Origin: Polynucleobacter sp. UK-Gri1-W3 | GTDB lineage: Bacteria > Pseudomonadota > Gammaproteobacteria > Burkholderiales > Burkholderiaceae | Direction: 5' to 3' | Assembly: GCF_018881595.1 (NCBI RefSeq) | Contig: NZ_JACVQA010000008.1 | Span: 163,735 to 227,734, forward strand | Length of the DNA: 64,000 nucleotides | Shown: piece after piece, positions 35,665-44,500 of the stretch | Numbering within the stretch: the stretch's first letter is position 1 | Layout: each line of letters begins with the position of its first letter | Made by a program: the position numbers and the translations under genes | The notes under the pieces: generated by a model | What the model was told of the DNA's origin: nothing | What the model saw: only the letters and a program-made list of their open reading frames with translations | Databases searched by the model: none

Positions 35665-36066
35665 ATGAAAACAGTAAAACCCCGCGCAACAGCATCTATG
35701 AAGCTAGCAGTAGCTTTGGCGAAGCAAGCCGCATTCAACAACAAAGTCGCAGAATTAAAGCGAGCAGTAACAAGCGCGGCTGAAGCTGATATTCGTGGCC
35801 TGCAACTCAAGATTGGAAAGCTGGCTGAAGAGTTTGGCATTTTGAATCTTCCGGACGCAGTCCTCCGTAAGGCATTCGCTGATATTTCTAAGTTGAATGG
35901 AGCAAAACCGCAGCCAGCCCCTTCAGTTACAGAAGTTAAGGCCGTAGCTACGCCTGAGCCGGCAAACCCATTTGAGCCCGTTATTGCAGCCGCTCCTGTC
36001 CCAACTCCAACTGTTGAAGCAGTAAAAGCAGTCGAAGAGAAGAAAGGAGGACTGTTCGGTCGATAA
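35665..36066 (+). CDS. Helical Pro/Ala-tailed protein, weakly like conjugal TraD/MobC-type proteins
   Basis: A 133-residue cytoplasmic-looking protein. Residues 10-75 are helical; the stretch LQLKIGKLAEEFGILNLPDAVLRKAF loosely recalls the short TraD/MobC-type mobilisation proteins of Ti-like and IncQ systems, but the match is weak. Residues 80-120 are a Pro/Ala/Val-rich linker and the end is basic, KKGGLFGR. AAGGA lies 9 bases before the ATG. It is followed at once by a strong terminator, so it ends the first part of the block. Confidence 0.45.
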   Translation: MKTVKPRATASMKLAVALAKQAAFNNKVAELKRAVTSAAEADIRGLQLKIGKLAEEFGILNLPDAVLRKAFADISKLNGAKPQPAPSVTEVKAVATPEPANPFEPVIAAAPVPTPTVEAVKAVEEKKGGLFGR

Positions 36067-36069
36067 ATA

Positions 36070-36105
36070 AATTGGCCGCCTCGCTCCCGAGGTGGCCAAT
36101 TTTTT
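36070..36105 (+). terminator. Strong rho-independent terminator
   Basis: AATTGGCCGCCTCG and CGAGGTGGCCAATT form a stem of about 14 pairs (one mismatch, loop CTCC), followed by TTTTT. It ends transcription of the 33868-36066 cluster. Confidence 0.9.
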
Positions 36106-36124
36106 GAACACAGAAAGAGACACT

Positions 36125-36670
36125 ATGAAAACCAAAGCAAATACATCCGCGCTCAAAAAATTGTCAATGCCAGAGAAATGCGCTTCGCTTACGACAGTTC
36201 AGAAAACGCTTGCAATGAATCATTTCAAAGATGCACATTGCTTGACTAATAAGAACATTGTTGAATTATTGGCGATTGAGGGATTTCACATCTCAGCATC
36301 GTCACTTTCGAGTTATATGCAGGGAAATGTACTGGGTACAGATAACAGGAACTGGTCAGCCGTTGATCGTTGTCCGCCTGACGGAGACCATGTAAGCCAC
36401 ATTTATAACGAATTTCAAAAACTAGAGCAGAAGTACGGGGTTGTCTATAAGAAATTATTGAGCGTCTCAATGCGCGATCTTATCGACTCCTGGTATCGAG
36501 TTTTGAATTTCGAGGCTGGATCTAGCAGTCGTAAGTTGTCAAAGATCCTTGGTGTAGGCCATACAACTCTTTTCAAGTGGTATCGAGATAACAGGCACCC
36601 AGGCTCTATTAAAACTCTGCTGACAATTACGCGAACTATTACGAAGCACTTAGCGTCGATCAGAACATAA
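36125..36670 (+). CDS. HTH-containing protein, possible regulator
   Basis: A 181-residue protein from the ATG at 36125, with AAGAG upstream; a longer frame from a GTG at 36092 would start inside the terminator and is rejected. Two helix-turn-helix-like segments are visible: TNKNIVELLAIEGFHISASSL near residue 42 and SRKLSKILGVGHTTLFKWYRDN near residue 135. The second resembles helix-turn-helix domains of phage and plasmid regulators. No family name can be given. It may control the exported-protein genes downstream. Confidence 0.5.
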   Translation: MKTKANTSALKKLSMPEKCASLTTVQKTLAMNHFKDAHCLTNKNIVELLAIEGFHISASSLSSYMQGNVLGTDNRNWSAVDRCPPDGDHVSHIYNEFQKLEQKYGVVYKKLLSVSMRDLIDSWYRVLNFEAGSSSRKLSKILGVGHTTLFKWYRDNRHPGSIKTLLTITRTITKHLASIRT

Positions 36671-36707
36671 CTATAAGAAGCATTTAACCAAATACAGAAA
36701 GAAAACC

Positions 36708-37004
36708 ATGAAAAAGACATTATTAAGCTTAGCGGTAGTTGGAATGACATTAGCCTCAGGTTTTGCCCAAGCATCAAACGAGAACCTCTTACATGATCTT
36801 ACCCAGTTTTGCGCTTCAAATGGTCAGGTGGCGACTAAAAAGGAGATGCAAGCTTGCAAAATCACATTTTCAAAGCTAGTAAGTGAATGTTCGCCAGGAA
36901 AAGATTGTGACATCTTCAAACTTGCATCACATGCAATTAGTGATGAGGTGACTAACAAAACAGCGTGGGCTAAGACAAATGGCTTATTGGACGGCGCTAA
37001 ATAA
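36708..37004 (+). CDS. Small exported Cys-containing protein, unknown function
   Basis: A 98-residue protein with a clear signal peptide (LLSLAVVGMTLASGFAQA, cut near residue 22). The mature part of about 76 residues has four cysteines (FCASN, QACKI, ECSP, DCDIF) that could form two disulfides. Its TAA overlaps the ATG of the next gene by one base, so translation is coupled. No family recognised. Confidence 0.55.
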   Translation: MKKTLLSLAVVGMTLASGFAQASNENLLHDLTQFCASNGQVATKKEMQACKITFSKLVSECSPGKDCDIFKLASHAISDEVTNKTAWAKTNGLLDGAK

Positions 37005-37894
37005 TGAAAAAATTACTTATCTCCTCAATGATTTCAGCTTGCTTGATTACAACTTTTGCACAGGCTCAGACTTATAACGCTACGGGTAGCGAACGTCAAG
37101 CTGCAAGTAATGACATGGGGATGTATCAGTTGACTTTAGAGGCATTCAGGAAAAGCCAGTATTACCTCAATCCACAAACACGGCAGGCCAAGATTGTTCA
37201 TGACGTTATCGATATAACAAGTTTCGGCGTTGGGCGGCAGGTTCTAATTCTCCCGAACGGACAAATTACTTCATTCAAAACTGGAAGCTCCGACAATTTA
37301 ATTGAGATAACAAAGTGGAAGAAGGATGGGTATAGTAATAAATATGATGCATCGTTAATTGAAGATTCCGCGCTTACATTAAGTGAGTTTAATAAAACGG
37401 CAGCATATCAACGTGTTGTTTATCTATCATTTTCAGATATAGCTGAAAAATCCTTCCCAGTTATTCGTAGTAAAAAAATGAATAGGCAGGCAGCAATTAA
37501 ATATTTATCTCAGCGCATTGACTCGGAGTTATCAGATTTAATTATGCAAAATAATATCGAGGTATATAACCCTAGAATGACTTCATCCGGGCCTTCTACT
37601 TCAACTCAAGGCGCAGAGTCTGGCATCGCTCCAAGGTGTGGCGCAGTGCAATGTTTCCCAGTCGATGGCCATGGGTACTTAATGGTTGCAAATAATAACG
37701 TAGTGATTGGTGGGTTTAATGAATGGTCAGCAATTTGGGATGACGGAGTAGTCCTCAAGTCAAATTATGGTCAGGTCGATTTATTAAATCGTGGCAGACC
37801 TTGGTTTTCTGAATCCGGTATTAAGGGCGAAAAGTTAAGCATCGCAGGTTCCAGCGATAAGGGTTCCTCAACCTCACAGAAGCGTGGGGAGTAA
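37004..37894 (+). CDS. Exported protein of unknown function
   Basis: A 296-residue protein with a signal peptide (ISSMISACLITTFAQA, cut near residue 21). It has a lone Cys pair (RCGAVQC) near residue 213, a polar Ser-rich segment before it, and a Ser/Lys-rich disordered end. The middle part suggests mixed helices and strands. I recognise no family. It is the second gene of a coupled trio of exported proteins read toward the oriT-like region. Confidence 0.55.
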   Translation: MKKLLISSMISACLITTFAQAQTYNATGSERQAASNDMGMYQLTLEAFRKSQYYLNPQTRQAKIVHDVIDITSFGVGRQVLILPNGQITSFKTGSSDNLIEITKWKKDGYSNKYDASLIEDSALTLSEFNKTAAYQRVVYLSFSDIAEKSFPVIRSKKMNRQAAIKYLSQRIDSELSDLIMQNNIEVYNPRMTSSGPSTSTQGAESGIAPRCGAVQCFPVDGHGYLMVANNNVVIGGFNEWSAIWDDGVVLKSNYGQVDLLNRGRPWFSESGIKGEKLSIAGSSDKGSSTSQKRGE

Positions 37895-37896
37895 TT

Positions 37897-38220
37897 ATGA
37901 AAAAGTTACTTAATGCTCTAGCGCTATCCACCATCTTCATTTCAGGAGTTGGCGCAGCCCAATCTCGTTACCAGCTCCCTGAAAATTCACCATGCGCGTA
38001 TGCTGCCCAGCAGATTACACGCGTAATTGTTGAGGCAGACCAAAGACGTATGCGTCCGGAGCAAACAGAGACGTGGCAGCAACTTAAGAGCGAGCCAGGG
38101 CTGAATGGGATTAATCTATCGGGACTCTTGCGTGAGGGGATGGATATCAAAATGAATATTGCAAATCCTACGGCTCGAGATATATTCGGTGGAATTGAAA
38201 TTGCATGCAAAAGGCACTAG
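37897..38220 (+). CDS. Small exported protein, unknown function
   Basis: A 107-residue protein with a signal peptide (LNALALSTIFISGVGAA, cut near residue 21). Two cysteines (SPCAYA and IACKRH) lie near the ends of the mature part and could bridge them. It begins 2 bases after the stop of the preceding exported protein. It is the last gene before the 480-base noncoding oriT-like region. No family recognised. Confidence 0.55.
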   Translation: MKKLLNALALSTIFISGVGAAQSRYQLPENSPCAYAAQQITRVIVEADQRRMRPEQTETWQQLKSEPGLNGINLSGLLREGMDIKMNIANPTARDIFGGIEIACKRH

Positions 38221-38234
38221 GTGGACTGGCTGCT

Positions 38235-38689
38235 GATTACGTTAGTTTTAATAGGTAACGTAATCGAAAATTTATTGCGACATGTAAATTAATACGAGTT
38301 AAATCCCGCTTACAAGAATTCAAATGCATTTTTGTGGGCGGGAGGCATCTTTACTTAGCTATGCGTATTGGTTAAGAGTGTTCAATCGTTAATTTTATAG
38401 ACAGACATTACGCACGTCGGCTTCGCCGCCTTGGAAATCTCCCGTAAAGCGTCAACCTCAACAGCTAAAAGCCTCTCCTGTCGTCTTACGGCGAATTACC
38501 GCAGTTAAAGTTTCGCGCTCCTTCGTAATACGTTTGTAATACGACTTTTTAAACCTCAATGAATTCAATGGTCTAGTCCGTATTACTTCGTATTACGCAA
38601 AACTCCAAAATTGTTAGTTTTCACCTTCAAATTGCACATATTGCGCAGGTGAGCGCATAGATAGGTAAGCAACATATCTGACAATTTTG
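38235..38689. other. oriT: Candidate origin of transfer (oriT) region
   Basis: This noncoding region directly precedes the RHH-coupling protein-relaxase genes, as in R388. It holds a perfect 10-bp inverted repeat (GATTACGTTA/TAACGTAATC, 38235-38265) and a second one (TCCCGC/GCGGGA, 38304-38343). The sequence TGCGTATTG at 38362-38370 equals the R388 nic-proximal sequence as I recall it. Two CGTAATACG-type boxes (38524, 38535) face two inverted ones (38579, 38589). A 12-bp inverted repeat (38606-38617 and 38678-38689) ends at the ribosome site of the RHH gene. The exact nic base is not established. Confidence 0.55.
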
Positions 38690-38697
38690 AGGAGTAA

Positions 38698-39048
38698 ATG
38701 ATGGCAAAACCCAATATCAGCATTCGACTGGATGATTGGATTACTAATGAATTAAGCGAGTTATCGAAAGCACGGGGCGTAGCTCCATCTGCATTAATCC
38801 GTGAATTTGTTGTTTCAGGCTTGGATAAGCAAAATTCGATGGGCGATCATTTTGACGCTGAATCAGCAAAGATTGATCAGCTAAGCAGTCAATTAAAGCT
38901 GATTACTGATACTGTCCTCGGCACTCTTTATCACACTGTTGCATACAGAAACCTTGATGCCCAGTCAAACCCGTCCCGTGAAAAGACAGAAGAAATCATC
39001 TCAATTGGTACAAATATTGCAGCAAAACTATTAGAAAGCAGAGCTTAA
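38698..39048 (+). CDS. Ribbon-helix-helix relaxosome accessory protein (TrwA/MobC-like)
   Basis: A 116-residue protein. Residues 4-40 fit a ribbon-helix-helix DNA-binding domain: PNISIRLDDWITNELSELSKARGVAPSALIREFV. The rest is a helical oligomerisation part. It precedes a TrwB-like and a TrwC-like gene and follows the oriT-like repeats, the place of TrwA in R388. It should bind the repeats, assist nicking and repress its own operon. Two adjacent ATGs exist (38698, 38701); the second has better spacing from GAGGAG. Confidence 0.7.
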   Translation: MMAKPNISIRLDDWITNELSELSKARGVAPSALIREFVVSGLDKQNSMGDHFDAESAKIDQLSSQLKLITDTVLGTLYHTVAYRNLDAQSNPSREKTEEIISIGTNIAAKLLESRA

Positions 39049-39050
39049 TT

Positions 39051-39419
39051 ATGTTCACAAACCTTAATCACGATCCACTAGAAGACTCATTTACCTCATG
39101 CCTTGAGGATTTAGTTAATGGCATTTATCAAGAACAGCGCCTTACTTTGCGTGAACCAAGTCGCAATCACGACATTATCTTCAGGTTCTTTTATACGAAC
39201 ACTATTGACGATTTCAGCGTTGTTGACGTCATCAAGTCGAGCGTAGGTAACGATATTTTGTTCGCCGATTTTATTAAGTTACCGACAGGCGAATGGAGAA
39301 ACTCAAGCGGAGACGTAAAGCCGTGCTTTATTGATTTCTTCCCAAGTCTCGAGAATTACATCCTTGTGGCGGATGAAGTGGGTGATGTTATTGAAATCAC
39401 GGGAGGTGATCATGCTTGA
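39051..39419 (+). CDS. Hypothetical protein in mobilisation operon
   Basis: A 122-residue acidic protein with no signal peptide or membrane helix and no family I know. It begins 2 bases after the RHH gene stop and overlaps the coupling-protein start by 8 bases, so it is part of the mobilisation operon. R388 has no gene at this place, so it may be an extra relaxosome or regulatory part specific to this element type. Confidence 0.55.
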   Translation: MFTNLNHDPLEDSFTSCLEDLVNGIYQEQRLTLREPSRNHDIIFRFFYTNTIDDFSVVDVIKSSVGNDILFADFIKLPTGEWRNSSGDVKPCFIDFFPSLENYILVADEVGDVIEITGGDHA

Positions 39420-41466
39420 TATTAAAAATGCAAATATGATTGCTGGTACAGCGTTGGAAACGCTTAGAACAAAGGGTAAGTTTATTGCCCGTGGCTGGAT
39501 GTATGCTGGCGCTGCGGGATTAGCCCCAACAGTTCTCATCTTACTAATTTGGCTAATTCTTATATCTCCAATGACCTTTTCGGTGGTGTCGAATAGCTAT
39601 GTCAGCTCTGATACGCCGATTACTTGGCGGGTAAAGGATGTTGCCGGAAAAGCTCATCGAATTCAAATTCAGGATGCTTCCGGTGTTACTAAAGACAAGT
39701 TAACCAGCGAAGAATATTCGGATGCTATTAGTGGTTTTGTGTCGGAAAACTACTGGATTAATCCGGTCTGGACAATCAATGTCCTGCTATTCATTGCTAT
39801 GGGGCTGTTCTGGCCAATAACAAAAAGAGCGCACAAACTCTTCTTTGAACTCGGTCAAAAGACGATAACGAATAAACGATTAAAAGGTGCTTTGGACGTT
39901 GTAACCTCTAAAGAACTCGATGCATTAGTACGAGAAGATGGCGGTGGCGACTGGACAATTTGCGATGTAGCGTTCCCTGATAACGCCTTTAAATACGGCA
40001 CAGGAATTTCGGGTCAACAGCGCTCAGGTAAATCTTTGGTCATGCACGATTTAATTAAACAAGCATCCAACAAGAAGGTTCGCCTGTTTATTCATGACCC
40101 ACAAGCAGAATTTTATGAGGCTAATTTCCGTCCCGGTATCGATTGTTTCTTTAATCCAGCAATGATCGGCAGCATTCCTTGGTCAATATTTTTAGAGTTG
40201 TTAACCGAAAACGATGCTCGTGAACTTGCTCAAGCCGCTATCCCTGTAACGGCAAATGCTGGTGCAAATGCCTTCTTTGATGATGCAGCCAGATCACTAT
40301 TAAGCGCATTAATTATTTCATTAGCCAAACGTGGCGTTACTGACTCAAGTGAGTTGGCAAGAGCATTCTTTTCCGCTACGCATGAGGAAATGGTTGAGTT
40401 TGTCAAAGGAACCAATGCTGCATTCTTAGTCTCAGATAACGCAAAAGGAATGACAGATTCAATCAAAGCGAGCGCTGGCATCTATTTAAATGGAATTTTA
40501 AGCATCCAGCCTGGCGCTTGGACTTTGCGCGATTTCTTAGCCCAACCCGAAGGTAACCTTTACATTCTCGGCGACGATTCAGAGTTATCACCAGTCAAGC
40601 GGATGCTTGTAATGGCTTTAACTGCAACCATTGCCAAGGCTGCAATTAAGACTCACGAGCCTAAGTTTTTGTTTCTTTTGGACGAATATCAGCTTCTGGG
40701 AGATTGCAAGGTAGACAAAATGTTATCAGCCCTTGCTAAGTTTGGCGTTGCAGTAGTTGTCGGGATGCAATCAGAAACTCAGCTTGTAAATGTCATGGGT
40801 GAGAGCCGCGCCGCTGCTACATTAGGACTGTTTGGTAACTACCTCCAGCTCAAAATCAACGGAAAGGATGCTCAAGATAAAGCATCAGGTCGCTTTGGAA
40901 TGCAGCTACAAGAGGTTGTATCTACATCCCAACAGTTATCGGTAACGGAGGCTCGCGACTCAATCGGCATCAGTAAAGCGCAACAAGATAAGCCAATTAT
41001 CATGGGAACCGAGTTCGGAATGTTGCCACCGCTAACAGGCTACTTAAAGCTCTCCGGCGATACAAGAACTTACCCTGCGGCTAAGGTTGACTACATGTCT
41101 TGGCTAAAAAAAGATGCAGATGGCCATTCATTTGCAGATGAGCTTCAGTTGCAAGTTGCAGATCTACCGGCGACTGACTCTAGATTCGACATTGTTCGTC
41201 AAGTTGGCGACGACTATAAGCGCAATCTGGCAATTAACATTCTAGGTCAACAGATTGTTAAGTTGGAATTGCGCCAGGGTAATCTAAGTCAAGCTAAAGC
41301 GATAGAGGCGATCAAAGCTCAAATTTTCCGCAAGAAAGAGGCGATGCAAGAGTTGATTGATGGTGGCGAAATTAAAGATGAGGTCGAGTTGGATGAAGAT
41401 ATTAATCAAGTAGAGCCAGAAAAGGAGATTGTTAAGCTCTCCACGCCGGAGTGGGGCGTTATCTAA
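39412..41466 (+). CDS. Type IV coupling protein (TrwB/TraD-like)
   Basis: A 684-residue protein starting at the ATG at 39412, with GGGAGGTG as an excellent ribosome site. Two transmembrane helices near the N-terminus (about 30-50 and 115-135) flank a periplasmic loop. Walker A is SGQQRSGKSLVMHDL, Walker B FLFLLDEYQLLG, and further TrwB/VirD4-type blocks include FFDDAARSLLSALI and VVVGMQSETQL. It forms the hexameric pump that links the relaxosome to a type IV secretion channel. The C-terminus is acidic. No channel genes are present in the element. Confidence 0.88.
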   Translation: MLDIKNANMIAGTALETLRTKGKFIARGWMYAGAAGLAPTVLILLIWLILISPMTFSVVSNSYVSSDTPITWRVKDVAGKAHRIQIQDASGVTKDKLTSEEYSDAISGFVSENYWINPVWTINVLLFIAMGLFWPITKRAHKLFFELGQKTITNKRLKGALDVVTSKELDALVREDGGGDWTICDVAFPDNAFKYGTGISGQQRSGKSLVMHDLIKQASNKKVRLFIHDPQAEFYEANFRPGIDCFFNPAMIGSIPWSIFLELLTENDARELAQAAIPVTANAGANAFFDDAARSLLSALIISLAKRGVTDSSELARAFFSATHEEMVEFVKGTNAAFLVSDNAKGMTDSIKASAGIYLNGILSIQPGAWTLRDFLAQPEGNLYILGDDSELSPVKRMLVMALTATIAKAAIKTHEPKFLFLLDEYQLLGDCKVDKMLSALAKFGVAVVVGMQSETQLVNVMGESRAAATLGLFGNYLQLKINGKDAQDKASGRFGMQLQEVVSTSQQLSVTEARDSIGISKAQQDKPIIMGTEFGMLPPLTGYLKLSGDTRTYPAAKVDYMSWLKKDADGHSFADELQLQVADLPATDSRFDIVRQVGDDYKRNLAINILGQQIVKLELRQGNLSQAKAIEAIKAQIFRKKEAMQELIDGGEIKDEVELDEDINQVEPEKEIVKLSTPEWGVI

Positions 41467-41485
41467 TAGGGTGGTCAAAAAGATG

Positions 41486-41541
41486 AGGGGCTTGTGTCGC
41501 AAGGTAAAGAAGGTTTGCTAAGCATATAGACACAGGCCCCT
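41486..41541 (+). promoter_or_regulatory. Large stem-loop in front of the relaxase gene
   Basis: AGGGGCTTGTGTC (41486-41498) pairs with GACACAGGCCCCT (41529-41541), 13 pairs with one G-U. A small inner GCAA/TTGC helix lies in the 30-base loop. It ends 19 bases before the relaxase ATG, which has no clear ribosome site, so it may limit relaxase expression. Confidence 0.5.
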
Positions 41542-41560
41542 AACTTATTGAAAGTAAATA

Positions 41561-44500
41561 ATGATTCGATGCACTCCGATTACCTCCGGCGAAGGAGCCG
41601 CTAAATACTTCTTTGATTACGCGAACGAAGCTTCAAATGGTGAATGGGGCGGCAGAGCTGCTGAAATTATGGGGCTGGAAGGCACATCTGCCACTCGCGA
41701 AGATTTTATAAATACTCTTGAAGGAAAATTGACAAATCAGCAGACGGGGCAATTTCAAGACTTAGGAATTAACTCAAAAGAACGTCGGTCTGGATACGAT
41801 ATGACGTTTTCTGCACCGAAAAGCGCGAGCATTGCAGCGCTAGTTTACGGTGACACGAGGATTGCGGACGCTTATCGTGAGTCTGTTAAAACTGCGCTAG
41901 CTCAGATGGAAGATTTGGGGGCTCAATATCGGCAGAGAGAAGGCGGCCAGCCGGTGACCTACGCGTCTAATTCACTAGCTTATGTAACGTTTGAACACGA
42001 AACATCGCGTGATGGCGACCCGCAATTGCATATTCACGCAGTTATTGCGTCAATCACTGTCGATTCACAGGGCAAATTTCACTCCCTAACGAATGATGAG
42101 TTGATTCAGCACAAAGCCTACCTAAAGATCGGTGAAATGCAGCAGCATGATTTCGCCCGCCGGTGCTCGGATTTGGGGTACACAGTAGTTAAAGATGCGA
42201 AAGGTAACTTTGAGCTCGCCGAAATCAGCGCCAGGACGATTGCCTCTATGTCAAAAAGGTCAGAGGGAATTAAAGAGCATCTTAAGTCAATGGGCATTAA
42301 TCCAGATAAGGCAAGTTTTGAACAAAAACGCGCAGCATCTCTCAATACGCGCCAAGATAAAGTTGAGACAAGTCGCGAAGAGAATGTCGCTAGGTGGAAA
42401 GCTGAGACTGGAGATATTGCTTTTGCTAAAGAAGGGGGTGGAATTCAAAGGGTTATGACCGTCGAGACCGACAAGACATTTATTTCACAAGAAAAAATGG
42501 ATAAAGCCGTTGGACAAGCAATTTCTCATTTATCAGCAACTGAAAGCAGTTTTAGGGAGATTGACTTAATTAAGGAGGTGGGTAGATTTAGTGGGCATAC
42601 AGCAACTAACGCTCAAATAACTGCCGCTATTGCAGACATGAAGACGGACGGAAATATCGTACAACACGAGGGAGCTAACAGATTTATAACTACTCGTGAA
42701 CTCCAGCAAGAAGAGTTAAAGATGCTTGAAACCGCGACATCGACCATTGATAAATTCACACCAATCGTCAAAGGCCATGATAGAGCAGAGGAACTTCTTA
42801 AAAAAGCGGATGAGGCTCAGCTTGAAAAATCAACGTATGCATTATCTGGCGAGCAGAAAGCGGAGATTCTAGGTATTTTGAATTCTAAAGACGGTGTTAC
42901 TTTGGTTCAAGGCTCAGCAGGAACGGGAAAAACGTCAGCACTCAAAGTTATTAACGAGATAGCTCAATCTCAGGGCTATAAAGTTATAGGTACGGCGGTC
43001 TCATCTAAGGCAACCAACGAAATCATATCCGCAGGCATTGAGTCCAAAAATGCCGCAAAGTTTTTAGCCGACCTAAATTCGATTCCTCGTGAATTGCAAC
43101 GAAAGATAGAGATTGCAGAAGCAAGGCAAGCTAACTTATCGATCGGGAAAGTAAGCGTTGATGCCAACATTCGAACTTTAGGTATCGGACTATTTGCAGA
43201 TAAATATGTAGTTAACCTCAACGATATGACCGTTTACCGCTCAAATAGTACTGGTGGATTGAGTACTCCTTTAAAGACTGCGCTTTATTTTGTTGAGGCA
43301 GCAGCCAATAAAGTAGGCTATCAAAGTCTTAAAACAATGTCCAAGGCTGACACCTTGACCGGAAAAGCTAGCAATTTAATCATGTCTGCTACGGTCAGAG
43401 TTGCCGAGGCGATTATTAAGCCAGGTCCGGATAGCTTTAGACCTGTCTTGATGGGAGGGGTAGAGCATGCTGCCGCAACCGCATTAGCTATCTCAAAAAT
43501 TGCAATTGAAAAGATTGCGGCCCAAGTCGAGATTAGTACTCTAAGGACTCAACTTGATAACTTTAATAAAACAGGGAATGTGGACGGAAAGCGTCAGCTG
43601 ATGGTTCTTGACGAAGCGTCTATGATCGGCACGAAAGAAGTGGCTAAGATCATCGATTACTGCAAAAAAACAGAAACTAAGCTAATTATTCAGGGCGATT
43701 CAAAGCAACTTGGCTCCGTCAGCGGCGGAAGAGCATTCGACCAGTTAAAGCAAACCCAGCTTGCAACGCATAACTTAGTAGAAGCAGTTCGGTTTAAGAC
43801 TGAGCAGACTAAATCTATTAATGACTCTTTAAATAAGGGACAATACGACCAAGCAATTGAGAAGTGCAGTATTAAAGAGGTCGGCTTGAAAAAAGACGAT
43901 GCTAATTACTCAAAAGATGCTAACAACGCACTTTTATATGCAGAAACAGCTAAAGAGTATCTGAAAGAGATCGACACCAAGATCAAGGGCAGTGCAAACG
44001 CTTCGGTCGGGGTTGTTGTTACATCAAATGCAGATCGAATTGGTTGCAATGAGGCGGTGCGAGTTGAGCTTAAGGCTGCTGGAAAAATTGGCGAAAAGGA
44101 TTTTAAATTCGGGCATCGGGAGTCGACAAAGATGACTGATGCAGAGAAAAAGAATGTATCGATTTTGAAAGATAAGGGTGTAACGCACTTACAGGCCAAT
44201 CAAAATATTTCTCTCAAAACGCCCGGCGGCATAAGTATAAAAAAAGGTGAAGAGTTAAGGATTGTTAGCTGGAATACAGATAAGAATGAGTTGACTGTAA
44301 TTAGTGACAAGGGCGTGAGGGCGACAATTAATCCAGCTGAGATCAAGGGATTGGACCCGATGGACAGCAAACAAACCCGCGACTTCTCTAAAAGTGATCT
44401 TGTCGACGTTAGAGCAATCATTGGTAGTGAATACCAAATGAAAGATGGAAAGCCAGTTTTGAATGAGCAAACTGGGGATAAAGTGAAGAGCCCTGATTAT

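Noticed and set aside
36092..36124. GTG start for the HTH gene
   Set aside because: The start would lie in the terminator stem; the ATG at 36125 has a ribosome site.
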